The notes under the pieces are model-generated. The model was not told the DNA's origin, made no database searches, and saw only the letters and a program-made list of their open reading frames with translations. Below, one piece after another: positions 38,587 to 46,563 of a stretch of 64,000 nucleotides of DNA; within the stretch, counting starts at the first letter, position 1, and each line of letters starts with the position of its first letter. This DNA is from Thalassomonas actiniarum (lineage in GTDB: Bacteria > Pseudomonadota > Gammaproteobacteria > Enterobacterales > Alteromonadaceae). The translations under genes and the position numbers were made by a program. Where the stretch lies: NCBI RefSeq assembly GCF_000948975.2, contig NZ_CP059735.1:3968001-4032000 (forward strand). Reading direction: 5' to 3'.

Positions 38587-39114
38587 TTAATCGATATCAT
38601 CCAATGGCCACAGTACAATATAATCTTCAAACTCATCCAGGTTGACCTGATCATCCTTAATAACTTTCCCCCGCACCGACATGCCGGCTTTATGCATGGC
38701 AGACTTTTTCCCCTTATGCAGTAAAGGGTGCCAGGAAGGCATGCCCCGCCCCTCGTTCAAACGCCGGTAGGTGCAACTGGGCGGCATAAAAAAGACATCA
38801 TCAAGATTATCCTGGGTCAGCCTGACACAATCAGGCACCAAAGTGGTTCTTTTTTGGTACTGGGAGCACTGACAAGTCTTGTCGTTTAATAAAAAACAGG
38901 CAATGCTGGAATAGACCATATGCTCATCTTCAGCGATATGATCGGTCGGCAAAAGCTCAGTGGTTTCGTCTGTGGTTTCATCATCGATAAACTTGTGCAG
39001 GCAGCATTTGGCACAACCGTCACACAAGGACTCCCACTCTTCCCGGGTCATTTGTGCCAGGGTTTTACTTTCCCAGAAAGGGACTTGTGCTGCTTCGTTT
39101 TTGTTACTGCTCAT
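38587..39114 (-). CDS. ycgN: YcgN family cysteine cluster protein
   Basis: 175 residues from the ATG at 39114 (39120 is an alternative). WESLCDGCAKCCLHKFID, CxxCxQYxxR and PDCVRLTQDNL identify the YcgN/UPF0260 family of cysteine-cluster proteins, which probably bind a metal or Fe-S cluster. Function is not established. It is the last gene of the minus-strand block with the transglycosylase, ycgL and rnd, although a terminator lies between it and the transglycosylase. Confidence 0.93.
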   Translation of the reverse strand: MSSNKNEAAQVPFWESKTLAQMTREEWESLCDGCAKCCLHKFIDDETTDETTELLPTDHIAEDEHMVYSSIACFLLNDKTCQCSQYQKRTTLVPDCVRLTQDNLDDVFFMPPSCTYRRLNEGRGMPSWHPLLHKGKKSAMHKAGMSVRGKVIKDDQVNLDEFEDYIVLWPLDDID

Positions 39115-39150
39115 GCTCAACTGATTTACCGTTTAACTGCTTTAAATAAT

Positions 39151-39184
39151 GAAAAACGCCCGGGCAGTTCACTGTCCGGGCGTT
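39151..39184 (-). terminator. Terminator after the lytic transglycosylase gene
   Basis: The stem AACGCCCGGACAG / CTGCCCGGGCGTT has one G-T pair and is followed by TTTTT on the minus strand, just beyond the transglycosylase stop. Confidence 0.85.
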
Positions 39185-39210
39185 GCATTATAACAAAAAT
39201 TTGCCGCGAT

Positions 39211-40299
39211 TTACTTTTCTTTTGCCACTTTTAGCGGCGGAAACTTGATCCTGTCTGACAAGTGCCCCACCGAGCTGACAAAATAATAAGAAAGGTTCCA
39301 GTGCATCAAGCTCTTATAGTTATCATAAGCAAGGTACACCCGGCCGTTCTCATCATCAGGAAACACCAGGGCAGCCTTAATGTTGACTTTAGGCAAGTTA
39401 GTACCGTCACTGCGACGTACCCCGAGTTGCTGCCATTCTGCCAGCGATTTTTCCGATTCGGCCCAGGCTTTGAGCCAGTTTTTCCGGCTGCCGGTATTTT
39501 TCGGGATCGCCAGCGAATGGTCAAAGTTCTCCGGTAATTTCACCTGGCGTCCCCAGGTAAGTTCATCACTCCAGCCTTCCTTACTTAAATAATTGGCCAT
39601 CGAAGCAAAGACATCGGCGTGGTTGCCCCAGATGTCTTTTTTACCGTCGCCGTCACCGTCGACCGCATAACTGACAAAAGAGGTCGGCATAAACTGGTTT
39701 TGCCCCATAGCGCCGGCCCAGGAGCCCTTCATCTTGTCTATACCGATATGTCCCTGCTCCAAGATGGTCAGCGCCGCCCATAACTGCTTTTTAAAGAAAG
39801 CTTCACGGCGGCCTTCATAAGCCAGGGTTGATAAGGCAGAAATAACATTATAGTTGCCCATAATACGGCCAAAGTTAGTCTCCAGGCCCCATAAGGCAAC
39901 AATAAACCTTGGCTGCACCCGGTACTTGTCCCCTATCTGGCTCAGCAATTCCCTGTGGGTCTGAAACATTTCCCGGGCACGGTTAACTTTCCAGTCAGGT
40001 ACCCTCTTAGGTAAATAAGTATCAAGGGTTTCTACTTTTTCCGGCTGGTTGCGATCCGCTTTAACCGCACGTTTGTGAAAGGTCACATTGGCAAAACTGC
40101 TGTCGAGCAAGTCCTGAGTAAAACCTTTCTCCAGCGCTTCGGCTTTTAGCTGTTCAACATAAGTTTCAAAACTGGGCTTTTGTACCTCAGATGTCTCAGC
40201 TTCAACCGCAAAGCTATTAGCCGATAACAAACCGGTGCTTAATGCCAAAGACACCAGGGCCGCTTTCACTTTATTGCCTAAAAGAAAGTTCGCAGTCAT
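39211..40299 (-). CDS. Lytic murein transglycosylase, MltB family
   Basis: 362 residues with a cleavable signal peptide (VKAALVSLALSTGLLSANSFA). The catalytic glutamate lies in ALWGLETNFGRIMGNYNVI, and the family segment GSWAGAMGQNQFMPTSFVSYAVDGDGDG is intact (split here: GSWAGAMGQNQFMP, then TSFVSYAVDGDGDG). It cuts peptidoglycan glycan strands to 1,6-anhydro ends in the periplasm. No lipobox is seen, so it is soluble like MltB derivatives. The start is 1 nt from the ycgL stop, indicating one operon. Confidence 0.94.
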   Translation of the reverse strand: MTANFLLGNKVKAALVSLALSTGLLSANSFAVEAETSEVQKPSFETYVEQLKAEALEKGFTQDLLDSSFANVTFHKRAVKADRNQPEKVETLDTYLPKRVPDWKVNRAREMFQTHRELLSQIGDKYRVQPRFIVALWGLETNFGRIMGNYNVISALSTLAYEGRREAFFKKQLWAALTILEQGHIGIDKMKGSWAGAMGQNQFMPTSFVSYAVDGDGDGKKDIWGNHADVFASMANYLSKEGWSDELTWGRQVKLPENFDHSLAIPKNTGSRKNWLKAWAESEKSLAEWQQLGVRRSDGTNLPKVNIKAALVFPDDENGRVYLAYDNYKSLMHWNLSYYFVSSVGHLSDRIKFPPLKVAKEK

Positions 40300-40300
40300 A

Positions 40301-40588
40301 TCAGTTGCGCTCCTGCTGTTGTTTTTGCATCGCCTTATGCTCGGCCAACAAATCTTCCTTCGGCGGCGGTAACTGTAAATAATAACCCTGCTCGGTTAAA
40401 TTCGTTTTTACTTTTTCGATATCTGCCAGCGCCAGTTTTTCTTTGGTGGCTAAATTAACCAGGGTAACCAGCTGCGGGGTACCAAAGGTAGACATCAGGG
40501 GAGCGGGTACATCGGAGAAGTCGTCACGTTGTTTGATAAAGAGATAAGTTTGTTCTTTTTTCGGGCTTCTATAAACCGCACATAGCAT
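40301..40588 (-). CDS. ycgL: YcgL domain protein
   Basis: 95 residues from the ATG at 40588, with AAGG 8 nt upstream. A longer in-frame reading from 40690 has no ribosome site and extra residues not in the family. CAVYRSPKKEQTYLFI and LTEQGYYLQLPPP match E. coli YcgL throughout. Function unknown; often linked with rnd. It lies between rnd and the transglycosylase gene on the same strand. Confidence 0.95.
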   Translation of the reverse strand: MLCAVYRSPKKEQTYLFIKQRDDFSDVPAPLMSTFGTPQLVTLVNLATKEKLALADIEKVKTNLTEQGYYLQLPPPKEDLLAEHKAMQKQQQERN

Positions 40589-40804
40589 AATGGAGACCTT
40601 AGTATCAAAATCGGCTGAAGATGAAAATTCAATATTGAAAATATGAAAAAACAGACCGCCAATATAGCATGTGCATTGCCACGAATTCACGTTTTTTCTC
40701 TCGCGGCTACCACGCCAAGGTAGGGGTTGGCTTATTTTCCATCAACTTTTCATATCCGCTGAGGTAAAATAAGCCGGTATTAACTGGCAAAAGTGCTTTT
40801 GCCG

Positions 40805-41968
40805 TTATTTTGCCTCGCCAAAGCCTGTTTCGGCAAAGCGCTGCAACTTCTCGCCGAACAGTTTCAAACGCCAGTTCAACAAAATATCCACCGAAGCCGT
40901 ATCCTGCCCGGCGCCGTTAATTTTAAAATACCAACTGAGAAACTGGTTGATTTGTTTTTTGGACGCCAGATTTTCCACCGCCAGGTTGGCGTCTTTGGCC
41001 TCGCTTGCGATGAAATTTTTCACCTTCTTAAAAATCTGCTTATAACCCGGGTATTCATCCAGACGAATAATTTTATCCGGATAGCTCTCTTCGCTCACCG
41101 CATCCGCCTGTTTTAATACCGCCAGCATGGCTTTGCCCTGATGCCTGATATCAAGCACATCTATACCTTCGATATGGGCCATGGCGCCGACACTTTTTGG
41201 CGCACGCTGCGAAAGCGCGATCAGGGTGTCGTCCTTGGCAATAAAACCCAAAGGCAGGTCCCGTACCTTGGCCCGCTGGTAACGCCACCTTGCCAGGAAT
41301 TTTAAATTGTTGAGCTGTTTGGTATTTAAACGCCAGCTCATTTTAAGGTTACGGTACAGGATATCTTCATCAACCGGCTTAAATTTACGTTCGATCAGTA
41401 ACCGGGTTTCTTCCTCTGCGGCCTCCAGCCAGCCGGAGTCGGTAAGCTGTTTAAGTATTTGCGGGTACACCTTAAAAAGATGCAGCACATCCGCACGGGC
41501 ATAACTGAGCTGGCGCTCACTTAAAGGCCTTTTGGTCCAGTCGGTTCTGGACTCGGATTTATCCAGCTCAATACCGGTATAGTGCTGGATCATCGCGGCA
41601 TAGCCCATAGACAGCCCCTGCCCTAAAAAGGACATCATGATCTGGCTGTCAATCAGGTTAACGGGTTTGCAATTGGCGGCACATAAGAACACTTCCAAAT
41701 CTTCCGAACAGGCATGCAAAACCTTAACAATATCGCCGTTAGTCAATAACTGCCAAAATGGTGAAAGATCGTCGATGGCAACCGGGTCAATCAGGGCCAG
41801 GTGCTCGCCGTTACATACCTGCAACAGACCAAGTTTGGGGTATAAGGTACGGGTGCGGACAAATTCGGTATCAATCGCCAGCACCTTTGAATGACTCAGT
41901 TGCCGGCACAAATCAGTCAGAGAGCTAAAATCTTCAATATAATGCTGTTGTAATTGATTCTCTTGCAC
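40805..41968 (-). CDS. rnd: Ribonuclease D
   Basis: 387 residues. The DEDD exonuclease domain starts with LAIDTEFVRTRTLYPKLGLL and includes LHACSEDLEVF and YARADVLHL, holding the four acidic residues. Two HRDC-type domains follow (KPVDEDILYRN, then SQRAPKSV). It trims 3' ends of tRNA and other small RNAs. The gene precedes ycgL by 216 nt. Confidence 0.97.
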   Translation of the reverse strand: MQENQLQQHYIEDFSSLTDLCRQLSHSKVLAIDTEFVRTRTLYPKLGLLQVCNGEHLALIDPVAIDDLSPFWQLLTNGDIVKVLHACSEDLEVFLCAANCKPVNLIDSQIMMSFLGQGLSMGYAAMIQHYTGIELDKSESRTDWTKRPLSERQLSYARADVLHLFKVYPQILKQLTDSGWLEAAEEETRLLIERKFKPVDEDILYRNLKMSWRLNTKQLNNLKFLARWRYQRAKVRDLPLGFIAKDDTLIALSQRAPKSVGAMAHIEGIDVLDIRHQGKAMLAVLKQADAVSEESYPDKIIRLDEYPGYKQIFKKVKNFIASEAKDANLAVENLASKKQINQFLSWYFKINGAGQDTASVDILLNWRLKLFGEKLQRFAETGFGEAK

Positions 41969-42089
41969 AAAAATTCCTGTTAGCCGCGGCTAAAATAAAA
42001 AGCTAATATAAAACGAAAAGGCCCCTGTTGCCAGAGGCTTGCACTAAATTGCCCCCGACATTGGCACCGGGCGCTTTGGATGACAACCC

Positions 42090-42953
42090 TTAGGTCCGTC
42101 TTCTGCGGTTAGCCTGCTGGGTTCTGTGCTGGTGTTTTTTCACCGAGCGGCGGATACGGCGACTTTTCGCGTTATCAATGGCTTTTTCGTCCACTTTAAC
42201 CTTACTCTTGGTTTCCGGCGGCAAACTTACCAGCTTGCGGAAATAGTTCACTTCCTTTAAGCCCAACTCGGTCCAGCCCCCTAGCGGCAGCTGACGATGC
42301 ATTTCCATATTGCCGTAACGGACCCGGATCAAACGGCTGACCTGGACATCCTGGCTTTCCCATAAGCGGCGTACTTCGCGGTTACGCCCTTCAGAAAGCA
42401 CCACATGGAACCAGTGATTGCGTCCTTCCCCGCCGTGATAGGTGATCTTTTGAAAACGCGCCGGGCCATCTTCTAATTTTACCCCGCCGCGCAGGCGCTG
42501 CAGCATGGCTTCATCCACCTCGCCAAAAACCCGTACCGCATATTCACGCTCGACCTTATGAGACGGGTGCATTAAACGATTCGCCAGCTCGCCGTCTGTG
42601 GTAAACAGCAACATGCCCGAGGTATTAATATCCAGGCGTCCTACCGCCACCCAGCGGCCCCCTTCCAGCGGCGGCAGGCGATCAAAAACCGTCGGTCGCC
42701 CTTCGGGATCCTTACGGGTACACATTTCCCCTTCGGGTTTGTTATACATCAGCACCCGGCAGAGATCTTGCTCTTTGTCCTTAAGCACTACGGTATGGCC
42801 ATCGATGCGGATTTGCTCATTACCTTCAACCCTGTCTCCCAGGTAGGCGGTTTTACCATCGACACTGACCCGCCCCTGGCTGATCACGGTTTCCATTTCA
42901 CGGCGTGAACCTTTACCGGCACGCGCCAGTACTTTTTGTAACTTCTCAGACAT
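42090..42953 (-). CDS. rluB: 23S rRNA pseudouridine(2605) synthase
   Basis: 287 residues. An N-terminal S4 RNA-binding domain ([19 protein letters not shown]) leads into a RsuA-type catalytic domain with [14 protein letters not shown], whose aspartate is the nucleophile, and [15 protein letters not shown] basic arginine-rich tail ends the protein. Neighbouring scpAB, yciO and rnm match the conserved rluB context of gammaproteobacteria. Confidence 0.97.
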   Translation of the reverse strand: MSEKLQKVLARAGKGSRREMETVISQGRVSVDGKTAYLGDRVEGNEQIRIDGHTVVLKDKEQDLCRVLMYNKPEGEMCTRKDPEGRPTVFDRLPPLEGGRWVAVGRLDINTSGMLLFTTDGELANRLMHPSHKVEREYAVRVFGEVDEAMLQRLRGGVKLEDGPARFQKITYHGGEGRNHWFHVVLSEGRNREVRRLWESQDVQVSRLIRVRYGNMEMHRQLPLGGWTELGLKEVNYFRKLVSLPPETKSKVKVDEKAIDNAKSRRIRRSVKKHQHRTQQANRRRRT

Positions 42954-43041
42954 AGGTCTTTAACTCTCTCTCGTCAGTTGCTTCACCTTCCCGCTTTAAA
43001 AACCGGGAACACTACGCATCTGGCTCTGTGATTTAATTAAG

Positions 43042-43075
43042 CCGCACTTTTGCCTTTTGATGGGCAAAGGTGCGG
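43042..43075 (-). terminator. Stem-loop between rluB and scpB
   Basis: CCGCAC and GCC arms pair (CCGCACCTTTGCCC ... GGCAAAAGTGCGG on the minus strand). There is no strong U-tract, so it may be a partial terminator or processing site in the scpB-rluB interval. Confidence 0.5.
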
Positions 43076-43090
43076 ATTAACGCTTAGATT

Positions 43091-43675
43091 TTATCGGTTT
43101 TCACTTACCTGAGCGGGCATTGTATCATGATCGCCCAGGGATAATGCCGAAATCGGCATTAATTCTGGCAACTGCGCCAGGGAGGTTAGGGAAAAATAAT
43201 CCAAAAAGGCATTAGTGGTGGCGTACAAGGCCGGACGGCCTGGCACCTCTTTATGACCCACCGTCTTGACCCAGTTTCTTTCCGTTAAGGTTTTTATAAT
43301 ATGGCTGCTGACCGCCACGCCGCGGATCTCTTCGATTTCTCCCCGGGTAATGGGCTGTTTATAGGCGATCAGCGCCAGGGTTTCCAATAATGCCCGGGAA
43401 TAACGCGGCGATTTTTCCTTAAATAAGGCCGACAAATCTTCACTGTGCTCGGCAATGGCCTGAAAACGATAACCGGAAGCCACCTTCAGCAACGCTATGC
43501 CTCTACCCTGGTAATCTTGTGTTAACTGCTCAAGCACCTGCTTGATGCGTTTATTGGTGACCTGATAATCGAGCAACAATTCCTGTTTCAGACTTTGTAC
43601 TGTCATCGGCTTACCGGCAATAAAAAGCGCCGCTTCCACCAAAGACTGTAATTTTTCATCCGTTATCGACTTCAC
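43091..43675 (-). CDS. scpB: Segregation and condensation protein B
   Basis: 194 residues from a GTG at 43675 that overlaps the scpA stop (GTGA). A longer ATG reading would run 48 nt inside scpA. It holds two winged-helix domains; the strand PRYSRALLETLALIAYKQPITRGEIEEIRG is typical (PRYSRALLETLALIAY, then KQPITRGEIEEIRG). With ScpA and SMC or MukB-like partners it acts in chromosome condensation. Confidence 0.95.
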   Translation of the reverse strand: MKSITDEKLQSLVEAALFIAGKPMTVQSLKQELLLDYQVTNKRIKQVLEQLTQDYQGRGIALLKVASGYRFQAIAEHSEDLSALFKEKSPRYSRALLETLALIAYKQPITRGEIEEIRGVAVSSHIIKTLTERNWVKTVGHKEVPGRPALYATTNAFLDYFSLTSLAQLPELMPISALSLGDHDTMPAQVSENR

Positions 43676-44532
43676 CCTTTTAATCTCACTTGTAGCATGC
43701 CGTAAACCCGGCTTTGAATACACTCAATCAGTGATTCTTTCACTAATTCCAAAATGGCCAAAAAGGTCACCACCACTCCCTGACGCCCTTCGCCGGGGGT
43801 AAACAAACGACTAAATTCGACATAAGGGGCCTGTTTCGGCGCCTGCTTTAATTGCGCTAATATCGCGCTCATGCGTTCGCGGGTAGATAAACTTTCTTTA
43901 TGAATATGATGATGCTCAAAGGCATTATTTCTTTTGATCACCGCATTCAGGGCCGCCATCAGCTCCGCCAGGCTCACTTCGGCCAGGACCTGGCGCTGGA
44001 CAAAATTATCCGCCAGAGCCGCATCGGCAATAAAAACATCCCGCTCCAGGCGCGGCAGCTCATCGAGATCTTCGGCGGCCTGCTTGATCACTTCGTATTC
44101 CTGCAAACGCCTGACCAGCTCCGCCCGGGGATCTTCTTCTTCCTCATCCACCGTTTGTTTGGGCAACAGCAGCCGGGATTTGATTTCCGCCAGGATCGCC
44201 GCCATCACTAAATACTCCGCCGCCAGCTCCAGCTTGAGATCTTTCATCAACTCGACATAAACCATGTATTGCTCGGTGATCGGCAGTATCGGCAGATCCA
44301 TGATATCGAATTTTTGTTTGCGAATAAGATAAAGCAATAAATCCAGCGGCCCTTCAAAAGTCTCCAGGATCACTTCAAGGGCATCCGGCGGGATAAAAAG
44401 ATCTTGCGGTTTTTCAATCAGGGCTTCGCCGCGGATAAAGGCCAGGGGTAATACCTGCTGTACCATTTCCCCGGTCTCTTTTTCCCCTGCGGCTTTGTCT
44501 CGGACTAAACCAGGCTCGGCACTATGACTCAT
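43672..44532 (-). CDS. scpA: Segregation and condensation protein A
   Basis: 286 residues. The kleisin N-terminal pattern reads TFEGPLDLLLYLIRKQKFDI, with AAEYLVMAAILAEIKSRLLLP following. The C-terminal winged helix is in the last 80 residues. It bridges SMC heads together with ScpB. Four-base overlap with scpB. Confidence 0.96.
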   Translation of the reverse strand: MSHSAEPGLVRDKAAGEKETGEMVQQVLPLAFIRGEALIEKPQDLFIPPDALEVILETFEGPLDLLLYLIRKQKFDIMDLPILPITEQYMVYVELMKDLKLELAAEYLVMAAILAEIKSRLLLPKQTVDEEEEDPRAELVRRLQEYEVIKQAAEDLDELPRLERDVFIADAALADNFVQRQVLAEVSLAELMAALNAVIKRNNAFEHHHIHKESLSTRERMSAILAQLKQAPKQAPYVEFSRLFTPGEGRQGVVVTFLAILELVKESLIECIQSRVYGMLQVRLKG

Positions 44533-44569
44533 ATGTTCAAGAAAACCTTAACAAACTATCACGACTTGC

Positions 44570-45190
44570 TTATTCAAAGGGCGCCGGATCTCCTTCCCCC
44601 ACCCGGATAACATGGGCATCGCCGTCGGAAAAGTCGACCACGGTTGTCGGTTTCTCCCCGAGATAACCGCCATTGATGATCAGATCCACCCGCTTTTCCA
44701 GGACATCGCGTATATGCTCGGGATCAAATTCCGCCATTTCCTGCCCGGGTAAAATCAAACTGGTGGACATCAGCGGCTCTTTTAACTCTTCCAGCAGCGC
44801 CTTGGTGATTTCGTTATCCGGCAAACGTATGCCTATGGTTTTCTTTTTCGGGTTTAACAGGCGCTTGGGCACTTCCTTAGTCCCTTTAAAAATGAAAGTA
44901 TAGGCTCCCGGGGTATTGTTTTTAATCAGGCGAAATGCGGGGTTATCGATACGGGCATATTCGGAGAAGTGCGACAAGTCCCGACAAACTAAGGTAAAAT
45001 TATGCTCTTTATCTATCTCCCGGATCTGGCAAATGCGATCCAGGGCTTTTTTATCCCCGATATGACAGCCCAGTGCATAACCCGAGTCAGTGGGATAAAC
45101 AATGACCGCACCTTCATGGATCATCGCCGCCGCCTGTTTCATCAGCCGGCCCTGCGGATTATCCGAATGTACATAAAAAAATTGACTCAT
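44570..45190 (-). CDS. yciO: YciO/Sua5 family threonylcarbamoyl-AMP synthase-like protein
   Basis: 206 residues from the second of two adjacent ATGs (45190), where E. coli YciO begins with the same MSQFF. GAVIVYPTDSGYALGC and RIDNPAF, PLMSTSLILPG fit the YrdC fold. YciO is a paralogue of TsaC/Sua5; its part in tRNA t6A formation is unclear. It sits between scpA and rnm, as in other gammaproteobacteria. Confidence 0.95.
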   Translation of the reverse strand: MSQFFYVHSDNPQGRLMKQAAAMIHEGAVIVYPTDSGYALGCHIGDKKALDRICQIREIDKEHNFTLVCRDLSHFSEYARIDNPAFRLIKNNTPGAYTFIFKGTKEVPKRLLNPKKKTIGIRLPDNEITKALLEELKEPLMSTSLILPGQEMAEFDPEHIRDVLEKRVDLIINGGYLGEKPTTVVDFSDGDAHVIRVGEGDPAPFE

Positions 45191-45246
45191 CACTCACTCC
45201 TGTTTGTTATTCTTGCAACGGCTTTTGCTACTTTAAAGCAAACCGC

Positions 45247-46119
45247 CTATTGCCACAGTTGCCACACCGCCTTGCAGTTATCCGGCAAGGTCAAATGGCG
45301 GCCTAAATCGCTCCACTTGGTAGGATAATGAAAGTCAGATCCCATAGATGCATATAAGTCATATTCTAAACAATAAGTTAGCATTTGGCGACGTTGATCC
45401 GGACTCATTTGCGGCAGCACGATCTCCAGGGCATCACCCCCTTCTTCTTTAAACTGTACAATCAGCCTTCTCAACCACTTGGCGGAGAGATCATATCGTA
45501 CCGGATGGGCCATCACCGCAGTCCCTCCCGCGCTATGGATAACCGCTATTGCTTCTTTTATCTCACACCAACCGGGTTTAACAAATGCCCGCTTGCCTTT
45601 ACCTATATATTTGTCAAAGGCCGACTGCATAGTGCTGACACTGCCTTGCTGGTGCAAGACCTTGGCAAAATGGGCCCGGGTAATAGAGCCCTCGCCGGCA
45701 AGGGCTTTTGCTGCATCATAAACCCCGGGAAAACCGCATTTTTCCAGTTTGACCCCCATAGTAGTCGCTCTTAATTCACGTGCTTGTTGCTGCTGTGTGA
45801 TCAGGGCCTGCAACTGCGGGTTACCGGTATCGATATTTAAGCCGACAATATGAATTTCAAAACCATGCCAGGCGGTAGAGATTTCAATGCCGCTGATTAG
45901 CGTCAGCGGCATTTGCTTGTCCCGGATATACTGTTGGGCCATGGCAATGCCGCGGGTGGTGTCGTGATCGGTGATCGCCAACACATCCAGCTGGCAGTTT
46001 ACCGCGCGGTCAACCAGGGTTTGCGGCGTCAGCACCCCGTCGGAGCAATTGGTATGGCTATGTAAATCAACACGTAAATTTGAAAAATCATGGCTCTTGG
46101 GTGTTGACATCGGGTCCAT
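45247..46119 (-). CDS. rnm: RNase AM, PHP-domain 5'-3' exonuclease (TrpH/YciV)
   Basis: 290 residues from the ATG at 46119; TTG 46161 would extend it by 14 residues and overlap the trp leader promoter region. The PHP motif RVDLHSHTNCSDG holds the metal-binding histidines, followed by LAITDHDTTRG. RNase AM trims 5' ends of rRNA. It is divergent from the trp operon, as in E. coli, so their promoters share the short 46119-46184 gap. Confidence 0.93.
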   Translation of the reverse strand: MDPMSTPKSHDFSNLRVDLHSHTNCSDGVLTPQTLVDRAVNCQLDVLAITDHDTTRGIAMAQQYIRDKQMPLTLISGIEISTAWHGFEIHIVGLNIDTGNPQLQALITQQQQARELRATTMGVKLEKCGFPGVYDAAKALAGEGSITRAHFAKVLHQQGSVSTMQSAFDKYIGKGKRAFVKPGWCEIKEAIAVIHSAGGTAVMAHPVRYDLSAKWLRRLIVQFKEEGGDALEIVLPQMSPDQRRQMLTYCLEYDLYASMGSDFHYPTKWSDLGRHLTLPDNCKAVWQLWQ

Positions 46120-46183
46120 TATGGGTTCTTCTATAGGGGATAATATTTTAGTTCGACGCAATTTTACTGTGAAGATGGCAATA

Positions 46184-46240
46184 ATGATACAAGCAAAACA
46201 AACTATTTCATTGATTTGGTGGTGGCATAACTCTACATAA
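46184..46240 (+). CDS. trpL: trp leader peptide 1 (WWW)
   Basis: 18 residues, MIQAKQTISLIWWWHNST, with three consecutive tryptophan codons near the end and TAA at 46238. Position and composition are those of a trp attenuator leader peptide; an in-frame ATG lies three codons upstream (46175). The stop codon overlaps a sequence TAAGTGGGTT that can pair with the 5' arm of the downstream terminator. Confidence 0.9.
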   Translation: MIQAKQTISLIWWWHNST

Positions 46241-46305
46241 GTGGGTTGTGTTCTTTGCTTGCATGCAAAAAATTTCTAAAAACCCGCTTACCAGGCGGGT
46301 TTTTT
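46239..46305 (+). promoter_or_regulatory. trp attenuator: antiterminator and terminator
   Basis: The terminator stem is AAAACCCGC (46279-46287) with GCGGGTTTT (46295-46303) and a T-tract. AAGTGGGTT at 46239-46247, starting in the leader stop codon, pairs with AACCCGCTT (46281-46289) over nine bases including one G-U and would prevent the terminator. Ribosome stalling at the WWW codons would favour that pairing under Trp starvation. This is the classic 2:3 versus 3:4 choice. Confidence 0.88.
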
Positions 46306-46340
46306 CGTTTTTAGCCTTGCATATATTCACATGAAAAATA

Positions 46341-46368
46341 GAGGTCCGATGCAGTCAAAAGTGACCTC
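46341..46368 (+). other. Stem-loop in the trp leader
   Basis: GAGGTC ... GACCTC with a 16-nt loop, between the attenuator and the second leader ORF. Its role is unclear. Confidence 0.4.
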
Positions 46369-46405
46369 GAACAAAAACCAGAGATAAAATATTATTAACA
46401 CTAAT

Positions 46406-46438
46406 TTATAGCGCATTTATACCGCGTTTATACCGTGA
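46406..46438 (+). repeat. Three 11-bp tandem repeats, TTTATA-type
   Basis: TTTATAGCGCA, TTTATACCGCG, TTTATACCGTG, in tandem at one helical turn. They lie 32 bp upstream of the second leader peptide. They overlap a promoter-like pair (TTAACA 46396, TATACC 46419, 17-bp spacing) and are enclosed by TAGCGC ... GCGCTA (46410, 46446). A regulator or internal promoter could use this array. Confidence 0.5.
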
Positions 46439-46469
46439 CAACTAGCGCTATTCGTTGAGGAATTAAAGA

Positions 46470-46532
46470 TGTTAACAACTAAAGTAAAAAGCTGGTTTAT
46501 CTGGTGGCTTTTGCCCATTTACGCCGGATGAC
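46470..46532 (+). CDS. Second Trp-rich leader peptide ahead of DAHP synthase
   Basis: 20 residues. The sequence starts MLTTKVKSW and continues FIWWLLPIYAG, with three Trp codons (W9, W12, W13), Phe and Tyr. GAGG lies 8 nt before the ATG. The stop is 31 bp before the DAHP synthase start. No terminator follows, so any control would be of another kind, such as translational coupling or stalling near the aroF ribosome site. Trp-rich composition and position support a regulatory leader rather than chance, but function is inferred. Confidence 0.65.
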
Positions 46533-46563
46533 AACCCTTTAAGAAATAATTTAGGAAATAACC

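Noticed and set aside
46104-46144. TTGACA at 46104 with GATAAT at 46139 as the trp promoter
   Set aside because: Spacing is about 29 bp, not 17, and no TrpR-type operator was found; the trp promoter is left unresolved.
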